NCBI GenBank assembly: GCA_021154885.1
Contig: JAJKHS010000039.1
Location: 1 to 49,140, forward strand
Length of the DNA: 49,140 nt
Reading direction: 5' to 3'
Source of the DNA: Thermoanaerobaculum sp.
GTDB taxonomy: Bacteria; Acidobacteriota; Thermoanaerobaculia; Multivoradales; UBA5704
In this document: piece after piece, positions 1-7,896 of the stretch
Numbering within the stretch: position 1 is the first letter of the stretch
Layout of the letters: every line of letters starts with the position of its first letter
Position numbers and translations under genes: made by a program
The notes under the pieces: generated by a model
The model's database searches: none
What the model was told of the DNA's origin: nothing
The model's input: only the letters and a program-made list of their open reading frames with translations

Positions 1-10
1 AGGACAGCAA

Positions 11-101
11 GGACAGCAGGGACTTCAGGGACAACAGGGACATGAAATTAGTCGAAACCGGAGATTTTTCGTCCCTGCTGTCTCTGGTGTCCCTGCTGTC
101 C
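11..101. repeat. Imperfect inverted repeat built of GGACAGCAGGGAC-like units
   Basis: Positions 11-41 and 71-101 are inverted copies of each other over 31 nt with four mismatches, separated by about 29 nt. Each arm is itself made of short repeats of the type GGACAGCAGGGAC / CAGGGAC, so the element is both internally repetitive and able to form a long hairpin. It lies upstream of a broken kinase gene. There is no T-run, so it does not look like a simple terminator; a dispersed palindromic repeat is more likely. Direct observation; function unknown. Confidence 0.6.
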
Positions 102-244
102 CTGTCTTCGGTTTTCTGCCGCGCAGGCTCCCAGCCTTGTGCTACGATTTAATCGTGAAACTCGGAGAAGGCTGCTCGCTTGGGCCGCGGCTCCCGGGGT
201 CTTGACCTCAGCGGCAGAGCCTGAACTATACCTCTTAAATCCCG

Positions 245-370
245 ATGCGAAGTGGTCAGAAGGTTCGCGACTACATCCTCGAGGAGAGGATCGGTGCCGG
301 GGGGATGGGAGAGGTTTGGCGGGCCCTCCACACGGTTCTCCACCGCCAGGTCGCCATCAAGCAGTTTTGA
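245..370 (+). pseudogene. Serine/threonine protein kinase, 5' fragment only
   Basis: ATG at 245 opens a 41-residue frame that reads as the start of a Hanks-type (PknB-like) kinase: a Gly-rich loop GAGGMGEVW at about residues 17-25 and the VAIK motif with the ATP-binding lysine at residues 36-39. TGA at 368-370 ends it directly after subdomain II. The whole catalytic core (HRD, DFG) is missing, so the product cannot be an active kinase. The codon after the stop continues, in the same frame, into an unrelated nucleoid-associated protein. This points to a recombination or deletion joint, or an assembly chimera. Identity of the fragment is clear; how it arose is inference. Confidence 0.75.
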
Positions 371-1399
371 TCCGTTGAAGGAGTCCTGCACATCCTGGAC
401 CCTCCGGACCCACCCGCCAGGCTCGGCGAGCCCCCGAAGCGCGAACGCCGCGGCCTCGTCCTCTCGCAGCGGTCGCTGCCGCCGCAGACCGACGCCCGCG
501 TTTTCCGCTACTTTCGTGACCACATCGCGGATTCGTTGAAGAACGACCGCGTGCGGGTGGCGCAGTTCACGGACCCGGCCGCACCCGTTGCCGCGGCCTG
601 TACAGCGATCCTGGCCCCCAAAGGCAACCTGGTGCAGGGCTCGCAAACCCTCGCCGAGGGCCTCTACGGGCTCATGACCAGGAACGCCAGTATCGCGCGG
701 GGAGATCTCGCCGTCTGCCGCTACAGCGCGCTGGAGGACGGCAAACCGGTGAGCCAGCTCGCGCTGCTCAAGATCGATCCCTCCGAAGCCTTCAGCCAGA
801 CCACGCGCACCGACGAGCAGGGGAAGCGCTACGTCGCCGTCGAAGTCGAGGCCGAGGTGCTGCCTGCCGGCGAGCTCCAGAAGTGCGCACTGGTCCGCCA
901 GCTCGAACCGCGGCCCACCGACTACGACATGGTCCTGCTCGACCGCCAACTGGACGGGGAGAACGTAGCCCGGTTCTTCTCGCGCGACTTCCTCGGCACG
1001 GATCTGGTGATCGACTCGCGGCAGGCGACGAAAAAGGTTTACAAGATCCTCACCGACGCCGAAAACCGGCTGCGCTCCACGCTGCAGCCCGACGCGATCG
1101 TGACCTCCTACCAGCAGCAAGCCCGTACGCTCCTCGCCTCGCCCAGCGTGACCTGGGAACAACTGGTCCTAATCGTACCGGCCGCCGTCAGGCAAGAGGT
1201 CAGCGACAGCGTACAGGCCGCGCAGCTCCCCGATCGCATCGAGCTCGACGGCTCCTATCTGGCAAAGACGACGAAGACGGTCACGTACGAGGGTGACTTC
1301 GATCTGACCCTCGTCGTGCCCGCAGACCGCTTCGACGACCTCATCAAGGTCTTCCCCCCAAGCCAACGGACTCGGGGCTCAAACTTTACCAAGTCGTGA
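371..1399 (+). CDS. Nucleoid-associated protein, NdpA/YejK-like, start codon lost
   Basis: An open frame of 342 codons resembles the 37-kDa nucleoid-associated family (NdpA/YejK), which binds the nucleoid in the cytoplasm. The beginning (SVEGVLHILDPPD), a middle block (VFRYFRDHIADSLK) and the C-terminal half fit the family, and the total length is close to the usual 335-345 residues. The frame starts right after the stop of a kinase fragment, with no ATG or GTG near the natural N-terminus. The first conventional start in frame is TTG at 536, which would remove about 55 conserved residues. The gene is therefore probably silenced or N-terminally truncated. It ends at TGA 1397-1399, convergent with the next gene. 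Family call is moderate; the loss of the start is directly seen. Confidence 0.6.
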   Translation, partial: SVEGVLHILDPPDPPARLGEPPKRERRGLVLSQRSLPPQTDARVFRYFRDHIADSLKNDRVRVAQFTDPAAPVAAACTAILAPKGNLVQGSQTLAEGLYGLMTRNASIARGDLAVCRYSALEDGKPVSQLALLKIDPSEAFSQTTRTDEQGKRYVAVEVEAEVLPAGELQKCALVRQLEPRPTDYDMVLLDRQLDGENVARFFSRDFLGTDLVIDSRQATKKVYKILTDAENRLRSTLQPDAIVTSYQQQARTLLASPSVTWEQLVLIVPAAVRQEVSDSVQAAQLPDRIELDGSYLAKTTKTVTYEGDFDLTLVVPADRFDDLIKVFPPSQRTRGSNFTKS

Positions 1400-1475
1400 T
1401 CTGGACCCAAAAATGGGAGAAGGTCAAGTGATCTCGCCTGACCCGGCGCCTGTCACGTAGCGCTCGCGACAAAGA

Positions 1476-1509
1476 CCCGTAGGCGCCGGTCACTGCCGGC
1501 GCCCACGGG
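1476..1509. terminator. Strong hairpin between convergent genes
   Basis: CCCGT-A-GGCGCCGG at 1476-1489 pairs with CCGGCGCC-C-ACGGG at 1496-1509: a 13-bp stem with one internal mismatch and a 6-nt loop. It sits between a plus-strand gene ending at 1399 and a minus-strand gene ending at 1532, where a bidirectional terminator is expected. No U-tract follows on either strand, so intrinsic termination is not certain. Confidence 0.5.
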
Positions 1510-1531
1510 CGCTCAACTCAGAACGGCACGT

Positions 1532-2035
1532 CTACGGATTCACCCAGGCCGCGATCTTCTGGTAAGCGAACCCCTGGGCCCCGCCGCCCAGCTCGTAATA
1601 GTTGGTCGTATAAAAATACTTGCTCGTCCCGGCGTTGTAGTAGCGATAGAGCGGGACGAGAGAGCCGGTGTAGTTGTAGGTGTAGACATAGCCCTGGACC
1701 CACTCGAAGCTGAATCCGGCCGAGGCCTCATAATAGTCCGTGGAGTAGAAGTGGGCGCCGGTGGTCGAGTTGTAGTACCGATAGAAAGGCGTGTTGCCGG
1801 CCCCGGCGCGGCTGTCGATGTGGCACTGCACCCACTCGAATTGGTAGCCCTGGCCGTAGTTGCCCAGCTCGTTGAAGTTGGTGGTATAGAAATGGTCGCC
1901 GTTACCTGAGTTGTAATATCGATAGAGAGAAACCGAGAGCGCCATGGCCCCCTGGGCGAGCAGAGCCGCGCTGGCAAACGCCAGCATGAAGACGAGGAAG
2001 AGGCGACGAGCTGGGCGTGCTGGAGACTTCGACAT
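1532..2035 (-). CDS. Secreted DUF5648-type repeat protein
   Basis: A 167-residue protein with an N-terminal Sec signal peptide (basic RRLFLVF followed by a hydrophobic run to about residue 32). Three repeats follow, each starting with a YRYYN-type motif and containing HFYTT(N/D), at about residues 37, 84 and 129. The repeats also carry an EWVQ-type strand. This matches the DUF5648 repeat found in extracellular proteins and is very rich in Tyr, Asn and Gly. The three units account for the whole mature protein, so this is a stand-alone repeat domain without a catalytic partner. Export is supported by the sequence; the ligand or role is unknown. It is transcribed toward the preceding gene and is separated from it by a hairpin. 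Confidence 0.75.
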   Translation of the reverse strand: MSKSPARPARRLFLVFMLAFASAALLAQGAMALSVSLYRYYNSGNGDHFYTTNFNELGNYGQGYQFEWVQCHIDSRAGAGNTPFYRYYNSTTGAHFYSTDYYEASAGFSFEWVQGYVYTYNYTGSLVPLYRYYNAGTSKYFYTTNYYELGGGAQGFAYQKIAAWVNP

Positions 2036-2310
2036 GATGAGCTAACTCCTATCCAGAAGAGCCCCGCGGAACGACAGGCCGGATACCTGGGCTTCACGGG
2101 GCGGTTGAACCACCCTGCGAGCACGGGCGGCCCGACGAAGACCTGGCACTTCCCTCCCCATCCCTCACTCTTCGCCGGTTAGCCGTATGCTGCTACCTGG
2201 AGATGCGACGAAACCCGGCGGGGATCGTCACGGGGGGGGAACGGCGTCGGGGAGCTACCTGGGACTTATTGTGGTATCGATCAGACCAAGAGGATCCAGG
2301 ATTCACTCCC

Positions 2311-2703
2311 CTACGAAAGCGAACGCGCTGCCTTGATCTCCTCCAGGGCATCTTCCAGGGTGGCCGGGCCGTGGCGGAGAGGGACTCCGAGTCGAAGGAA
2401 GCGCGCCTGCAGCTCAAAGCGGGAGAGGTCCAGGAGCTCAGCAGCCTTCCCCAGGTTGATCTCGTCGGCCAGATAGGCACGGAGAATCCTGACGTCCGGG
2501 TCGTCGGCCTCCTGTCCTCGTTCCCTCTCTTCAATGGCGCAATGGGCGAGCGCCTGAAGGAGCCGAAAATCGAGGGGGTCGAGAAGAACGGCCTGCTCCT
2601 GCCCGGAGGTCTCGACGACCGCCACCTCCCCGTGCTGCACACGATCCACGACCTCTTGGGTCCGCTTGGCCAGATCGGCTTGAGAGATGGTGGTCCTCGT
2701 CAT
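2311..2703 (-). CDS. Phd/YefM-like antitoxin fused to a UPF0175-like domain
   Basis: The 130-residue protein has two parts. Residues 1-60 look like a Phd/YefM DNA-binding antitoxin (ISQADLAKRTQEVVDRV, then GEVAVVETSGQEQAVLLDPLDF). Residues 75-125 resemble UPF0175, a small helical domain often encoded beside PIN toxins (ADEINLGKAAELLDLSRFEL). No toxin gene lies within reach on either side: the 275 nt downstream and 93 nt upstream carry no coding frame I can support. It therefore appears to be an orphan antitoxin or a stand-alone regulator. The domain reading is by motif resemblance. Confidence 0.65.
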   Translation of the reverse strand: MTRTTISQADLAKRTQEVVDRVQHGEVAVVETSGQEQAVLLDPLDFRLLQALAHCAIEERERGQEADDPDVRILRAYLADEINLGKAAELLDLSRFELQARFLRLGVPLRHGPATLEDALEEIKAARSLS

Positions 2704-2764
2704 GGAGAGTCTCCGTCTTGGTTAAGTCTACACGGAACCGTCTGGCGGGGCGACGGGCGCCCCG

Positions 2765-2795
2765 GGCCGGCGGGACGCCGGCGGTCCCAGGGGGT
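2765..2795. repeat. Dispersed REP-like palindromic element, copy 1
   Basis: A 31-nt element starting GGCCGGCGGGACGCCGGCGG, with an internal inverted repeat GGGAC / GTCCC and the palindrome GCCGGC twice. An identical 31-nt copy lies at 23716-23746 in the same orientation. It lies in the short gap between the stop of rsmA (2797, minus strand) and the start of the next antitoxin gene. Intergenic placement, palindromy and exact duplication fit a REP-type repeat family. Confidence 0.8.
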
Positions 2796-2796
2796 G

Positions 2797-3582
2797 TCAC
2801 ACGGAGCCCCTATCAAAGATCGCCAGGAACTCCTGCAGCCCGAGCTCCTCCGCCCGCGCTTTTTCAGGGATACCCGCGGCAGCCAGCGCCGCGGCGGCTC
2901 GCTCTCTCCCCCAGGCGGCGGCCAGCCCATTGCGCAGGGTCTTCCGCCGCTGCGCGAAGGCTTGGCGGACGAAGGCCACGAAGGCCGGTATCTCGGCGGC
3001 GGGCAGCGGCGGCGGGTGCAGCTCGAGGCCCACGAAGGCGCTGTCCACCTTGGGCGGCGGACGGAAGCTCCCCGGCTTCACCCGGCCCAGGAGGCGCGGC
3101 CGGGACCAGGCCGCCACCAGCACGCTGAAGGAGCCGTAGGCGTCCGTGCCAGGGGTCGCCACGATGCGCTCCGCCACCTCCCTCTGCACCAGGAAGGCGG
3201 CCCGGGGGACGCTTGCGTGATGCGGGAGGAGGTCTTCTAGAATCGCGGTCGCGACGTTGTAGGGGAGGTTGCCGGCCACCAGGGTGGGCGGGGGAAGGCG
3301 GTCCCAGGCGATCTGGAGCGCGTCCCCCACGACGAGAGAGAGGCGCGGGTCCGGCAGGGCGCGCCGCAGATGCACCGCCCAGCCGGGGTCGAGCTCCCAG
3401 CCGAGGACGCGAGCCCCAGTGGCGAGCAGCTCGGCTGTCAGGACGCCACCTCCCGGACCGATCTCCAGCACTCTCTCAAGGTCCGCCGAAGAGGGGGCGA
3501 GGAAGTCGACCAGGGGGCGGGTCAGGGCGCCGCTCACGAGGTGGTGCTGGCCCAGGGATTTCCGCAGGGGGGGCTTGCGCAC
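2797..3582 (-). CDS. rsmA: 16S rRNA dimethyladenosine transferase RsmA (KsgA)
   Basis: A 261-residue SAM-dependent enzyme that dimethylates two adjacent adenosines near the 3' end of 16S rRNA during late 30S assembly. The sequence shows the N-terminal KSLGQHHL motif, the SAM-binding EIGPGGGVLT at about residues 40-49, the acidic end of strand 2 (WELD), GDAL and the catalytic NLPY motif at residues 105-108. The C-terminal helical domain contains FAQRRKTLRNGL. Length matches the family. The start is GTG at 3580-3582. It is divergent from the MoxR operon, with about 170 nt between the two starts. Confidence 0.93.
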   Translation of the reverse strand: MRKPPLRKSLGQHHLVSGALTRPLVDFLAPSSADLERVLEIGPGGGVLTAELLATGARVLGWELDPGWAVHLRRALPDPRLSLVVGDALQIAWDRLPPPTLVAGNLPYNVATAILEDLLPHHASVPRAAFLVQREVAERIVATPGTDAYGSFSVLVAAWSRPRLLGRVKPGSFRPPPKVDSAFVGLELHPPPLPAAEIPAFVAFVRQAFAQRRKTLRNGLAAAWGRERAAAALAAAGIPEKARAEELGLQEFLAIFDRGSV

Positions 3583-3753
3583 GCGCGAACGGTATCAGAC
3601 CCTCTCGCGTGTGCCAATTTGGCTGGACGGGGCGCCGTAGAGGGAGGGGTCGAGTCGGTTCAAACGCTGCAAGTCTCTCGTAATCCGAGGGAAATCCGGG
3701 TTCGCGACCCATGGCACCCCCCTTGCAGCCTGGCCCCTGCGCCTGGAGTAAAC

Positions 3754-4743
<990 letters not shown>

Positions 4744-4763
4744 CGCCGCCGAGGTCCGCCCCG

Positions 4764-5717
4764 ATGTTCGGTCTCTTCTCCCGCCGGCGTAACGACCCGA
4801 AGACGGCCGCCGAGGCCACGGTCCCGGCCCGGCGGCGGAGCGCCGGCCTGCCGGCGGACCTCATGCGCAAGGTGCGGCGCATCGAGATCGCCACCAACCG
4901 CCTGGTGGACCAGGGGGTGGCGGGGGACTATCACTCGGTGTTCAAGGGGCTCGGCATGGAGTTCGCCGAGGTCCGTCCCTACCAGCCGGGCGACGACGTG
5001 CGGACGATCGACTGGAACGTCACCGCGCGCATGGGCACGCCGTTCATCAAGAAATACGTCGAGGAGCGGGATCTCACGGTCTTCCTGGTGGTGGACGTCT
5101 CGGGCAGCCTCTCCTTCGGCTCGCGGGCCATCCTGAAGCGCGAGCTGTCGGCGGAGATCGCCGCCCTGCTCGCCTTCGCGGCGCTGCGCAACCAGGACCG
5201 GGTGGGCGCCGCCCTGGTGTCCGACCGCCTGGAGCTGTTCCTGGAGCCCCGCCGGCGGCGCACCCACGTGCTGCGGCTGGTGCGGGAGATCCTGGACCGC
5301 CCCGCGCACGGCGGCACCGACCTCGACCGCGGCCTCGACGCCGTGCTCTCGACACTCAAGCGGCGCAGCGTCCTCTTCTTCATCTCCGATTTCCTCGGTC
5401 CGCCCCCGGTGCGCGCTCTGAAGGCCGCCGCCGCCCGGCACGACCTGATCGTGGTGGAGATCGTCGATCCCCGCGACCAGGAGATCCCCGCCGTGGGCCC
5501 CGTCGTGCTGCGCGACGCCGAGACGGGGAAGACCGCCCTGGTCAACGGCCGGCGCTTCGCCCGCCGGCACGCCGAGCAGCGGCGGCGGGAGCGGGCGGAT
5601 TTTCTCAAGCTCACCCGCAAGCTCGGCGTCGACCGCCTGGAGCTGCGCACGGACCGGCCCTACATCAATACCCTGCTGGCGTTCTTCGAGCAACGGAAGA
5701 AGAGGTTGCGGAGATGA
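4764..5717 (+). CDS. DUF58 domain protein (VWA-like), Bat operon
   Basis: The 317-residue cytoplasmic protein carries the hallmark DUF58 motif RPYQPGDDVRTIDW at residues 71-84, followed by a VWA-like fold with a metal-site motif DVSGS at 111-115. No signal peptide or membrane span is evident. DUF58 proteins are standard partners of MoxR ATPases. The stop overlaps the next start as ATGA (5714-5717), which implies translational coupling. The family assignment is firm; the molecular role in bacteria is not settled. Confidence 0.88.
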   Translation: MFGLFSRRRNDPKTAAEATVPARRRSAGLPADLMRKVRRIEIATNRLVDQGVAGDYHSVFKGLGMEFAEVRPYQPGDDVRTIDWNVTARMGTPFIKKYVEERDLTVFLVVDVSGSLSFGSRAILKRELSAEIAALLAFAALRNQDRVGAALVSDRLELFLEPRRRRTHVLRLVREILDRPAHGGTDLDRGLDAVLSTLKRRSVLFFISDFLGPPPVRALKAAAARHDLIVVEIVDPRDQEIPAVGPVVLRDAETGKTALVNGRRFARRHAEQRRRERADFLKLTRKLGVDRLELRTDRPYINTLLAFFEQRKKRLRR

Positions 5718-6877
5718 CGTCCCCTCCCTTCTCCCCGAAGAGGCCCTCATCACCCCGGCCCTCTTCTCCCGCCCCCTCCCACCCCCCTCACCGGGAGAAG
5801 AGGGAGTGGTTAGTCAGAAGAACGAAGACAGACAAACTCAGACAAACCATTCCCCCTCTCCCGGTGAGGGGGGTGGGAGGGGGCGGGAGAGGGGGCCAGG
5901 GGGTGAGGGTCCAGCCCCGAAGAGGCGCTCTACAGTTCCTCCTCCTCGTTTTGGCGGCCGCTCCGGCCCTCGCCCAGCCCTCCCCCGTCACCGTCTCGCT
6001 GGCGCCGAACGGCCTCACCGTGGGCGATCCCGCGCAGGCGGTGATCACGGTGACGGCGCGGGCGGCGGAGCTGGCGGGCGAGCCGCGGTTCCCCATCTGG
6101 GGTCCCGCATGGGGCGAGGCCGAGATCATCGAGAAGGACGCGCCGCTCAAGACCGGCGAGAAGGACGGGATCGCCACCTGGCAGCAGACGCTCACCCTGC
6201 GCGCGTTCCGGCCCGGCAGCGTGCCCCTGCCGCCCATGGCGGTGGAGATCCCGCTCAAGAAGGGGACGGTCGTCTCTCAGACGCCGGCCGGCCTGGCTCT
6301 CGCGGTGCGCTCGGTGATCCCGCCGGAGGAGAAGAACCCCATCCCGAAGCCGCCGGCGGCGATGCGCCCCCTGCAGCTCGGCTCCCGCTTCTGGTGGACG
6401 CTGGGGATCCTCGCCGCCCTCTGTCTGGCCGGCCTCTGGCTGTTGCGGCGCCGCCGCCGGACGGCCGGCGCGGGCATGGCCGAGATCCCCGTCCTGCCAC
6501 CGTTCGAGGAGCTGGCGGGCGAGCTCGACCGGCTGGCGGCCGAGCCCTCGATGCTGGCGCTCCACACCCGCCTGAGCCTGGCGCTGCGGCGCTACCTCGG
6601 GCGGCGCCTCCCCTTCCCGGCCGTGGAGAGCACCACCGCCGAGATCCAGCGCCAGCTCCTCTCCCGCCGCATCGCCGGGCCCGTCGCCCGCCCGCTGGTC
6701 GAGCTGCTGCGGGCCTGCGACCTGGTGAAGTTCGCCCGCCAGGACGTCGAAGAGGCGCGGGCGCGGGAGCGGGTGGTCACGGCCCGCCGGCTGGCCGGAG
6801 ATCTCGAGGTCCATCTCGCGCCCCGCGAGCCCGAGGCCTTCGACGAGAAATTGGAGAAGCTGGAGGCCACGGGATGA
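5714..6877 (+). CDS. Bat-operon membrane protein with DUF4381-like tail
   Basis: This protein has a signal-peptide-like segment (LQFLLLVLAAAPALAQ), a beta-rich periplasmic region, one membrane span (WWTLGILAALCLAGLWLL) followed by a basic cluster, and a cytoplasmic helical tail with YLGRRLPFPAVESTTAE. That layout fits the small membrane proteins between DUF58 and BatA in such operons. ATG at 5714 overlaps the DUF58 stop, but the first 63 codons are encoded by a palindromic repeat (about 5744-5905) and give a Pro/Arg-rich peptide ahead of the signal sequence. GTG at 5903, preceded by a G-rich stretch, gives a normal 324-residue secreted form and may be the real start. It overlaps batA by 4 nt. 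Confidence 0.7.
   Translation: MTSPPFSPKRPSSPRPSSPAPSHPPHREKREWLVRRTKTDKLRQTIPPLPVRGVGGGGRGGQGVRVQPRRGALQFLLLVLAAAPALAQPSPVTVSLAPNGLTVGDPAQAVITVTARAAELAGEPRFPIWGPAWGEAEIIEKDAPLKTGEKDGIATWQQTLTLRAFRPGSVPLPPMAVEIPLKKGTVVSQTPAGLALAVRSVIPPEEKNPIPKPPAAMRPLQLGSRFWWTLGILAALCLAGLWLLRRRRRTAGAGMAEIPVLPPFEELAGELDRLAAEPSMLALHTRLSLALRRYLGRRLPFPAVESTTAEIQRQLLSRRIAGPVARPLVELLRACDLVKFARQDVEEARARERVVTARRLAGDLEVHLAPREPEAFDEKLEKLEATG
5744..5899. repeat. Dispersed palindromic repeat, copy 1, embedded in a coding frame
   Basis: Two hairpins in series. The first uses CCCTCTTCTCCCG (5759-5771) and CGGGAGAAGAGGG (5792-5804), flanked by CCCTCATCACCCCGG and GTGGTTAGTCAG. The second uses CCCCCTCTCCCG and CGGGAGAGGGGG (about 5852-5895). 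Blocks 5744-5771 and 5791-5817 recur, inverted, at 23765-23827. The copy here stays open in the frame of the surrounding Bat-operon gene. Confidence 0.75.
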
Positions 6878-7896
6878 CCCACGTCTTCCCCCACCTCGCG
6901 AGCCCCCTGTGGCTCCTGCTGCTGCTGGCACTCCCCCTGCTCGCGTGGCTGCATCATCAGCGGACGCGGCGCGGCGGCTTCGGGGCGCTCACCTACAGCC
7001 GGCTCCCGGCCGGGGCCGGACGGGGCCTGACGCGCGGGGCCTGGCGGCTCCACCTGCCGTTCTACGCCCGGCTCGCGGCTTTCGCCTGCCTGGCGCTGGC
7101 GCTGGCGCGGCCCCAGCTCGGCTACGCCTGGGAAGAGAGCCTCACCGAAGGGATCGACATCCAGATCGTGCTCGACATCTCGGGCAGCATGGGCGCCGAG
7201 GACTTCCAGCCCAAGGACCGCCTGAGCGTCGCCAAGCAGGTGGTCAAGGAGTTCATCTCCGGCCGGCCGGGCGACCGCATCGGCATCGTCGTCTTCTCGG
7301 GCGCCGCCCTCACCCGGGCGCCGCTGACCACCGACCGCGAGATGCTCGAGCTGCTCGTCGACTCGGTGCAGCTCAACACGCTGCCGGACGGCACGGCCAT
7401 CGGCGTGGCCCTCGCCAGCGCCGCGGCGCGGCTCAGGGACAGCGCCGCCAAGACCAAGGTCATCGTGCTGGTCACCGACGGCGCCAACAACGCCGGTGCC
7501 ATCGATCCGGAGTCGGCCGCGATCCTGTGCAAGGGGTTGGGGATCAAGGTCTACACCATCGGCGTGGGCGCGGCCGGCCGGGTGCCGGTGCCGGTGCAGA
7601 CGCAGGACCCGGCGACCGGCGTGGTCTCGACGCGGCGCGTCATGATGGACGTACCCGTGGACGAGCCGCTGCTGCGCCAGATCGCCGCGCGCACCGGCGG
7701 CCAGTTCTACCGCGCCACCGACACTCAGGGGTTGCAGCGGATCTTCCGCGAGGTCGACCGGCTGGAGAAGACGCCGCTCCAGGTCAAGCGCTACGTGCGC
7801 TACCAGGAGGCGTTCCCGTCGCTGGTGTGGGCCGGGCTCGCCCTGCTCCTCTTCCCGCTCGCCACCGCCGGCCTGGAGGTCACGGCCGAGCCATGA
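6874..7896 (+). CDS. batA: BatA, membrane-anchored VWA domain protein
   Basis: The 340-residue protein has two N-terminal membrane spans (about 10-26 and 62-80), a VWA domain whose MIDAS motif DISGSM is at residues 101-106, the threonine loop APLTTDREM and TDGANNAG, then a C-terminal membrane span. It is the BatA-type protein of the aerotolerance (Bat) operon, a periplasm-facing VWA protein that partners MoxR-family ATPases. The start overlaps the previous stop (ATGA at 6874-6877) and the stop overlaps the next start in the same way. Confidence 0.88.
   Translation: MTHVFPHLASPLWLLLLLALPLLAWLHHQRTRRGGFGALTYSRLPAGAGRGLTRGAWRLHLPFYARLAAFACLALALARPQLGYAWEESLTEGIDIQIVLDISGSMGAEDFQPKDRLSVAKQVVKEFISGRPGDRIGIVVFSGAALTRAPLTTDREMLELLVDSVQLNTLPDGTAIGVALASAAARLRDSAAKTKVIVLVTDGANNAGAIDPESAAILCKGLGIKVYTIGVGAAGRVPVPVQTQDPATGVVSTRRVMMDVPVDEPLLRQIAARTGGQFYRATDTQGLQRIFREVDRLEKTPLQVKRYVRYQEAFPSLVWAGLALLLFPLATAGLEVTAEP

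Noticed and set aside
883-1296. Long Arg/Pro-rich frames overlapping real genes on the other frames or strand
   Set aside because: They shadow recognised genes, have no family motifs and show the Arg/Pro/Ala bias typical of out-of-frame GC-rich DNA. The same applies to similar frames throughout the window.
3370-3753. Upstream extension of the MoxR frame by 128 codons
   Set aside because: The extension overlaps the divergent rsmA gene and has no MoxR similarity; ATG 3754 has a good ribosome site.
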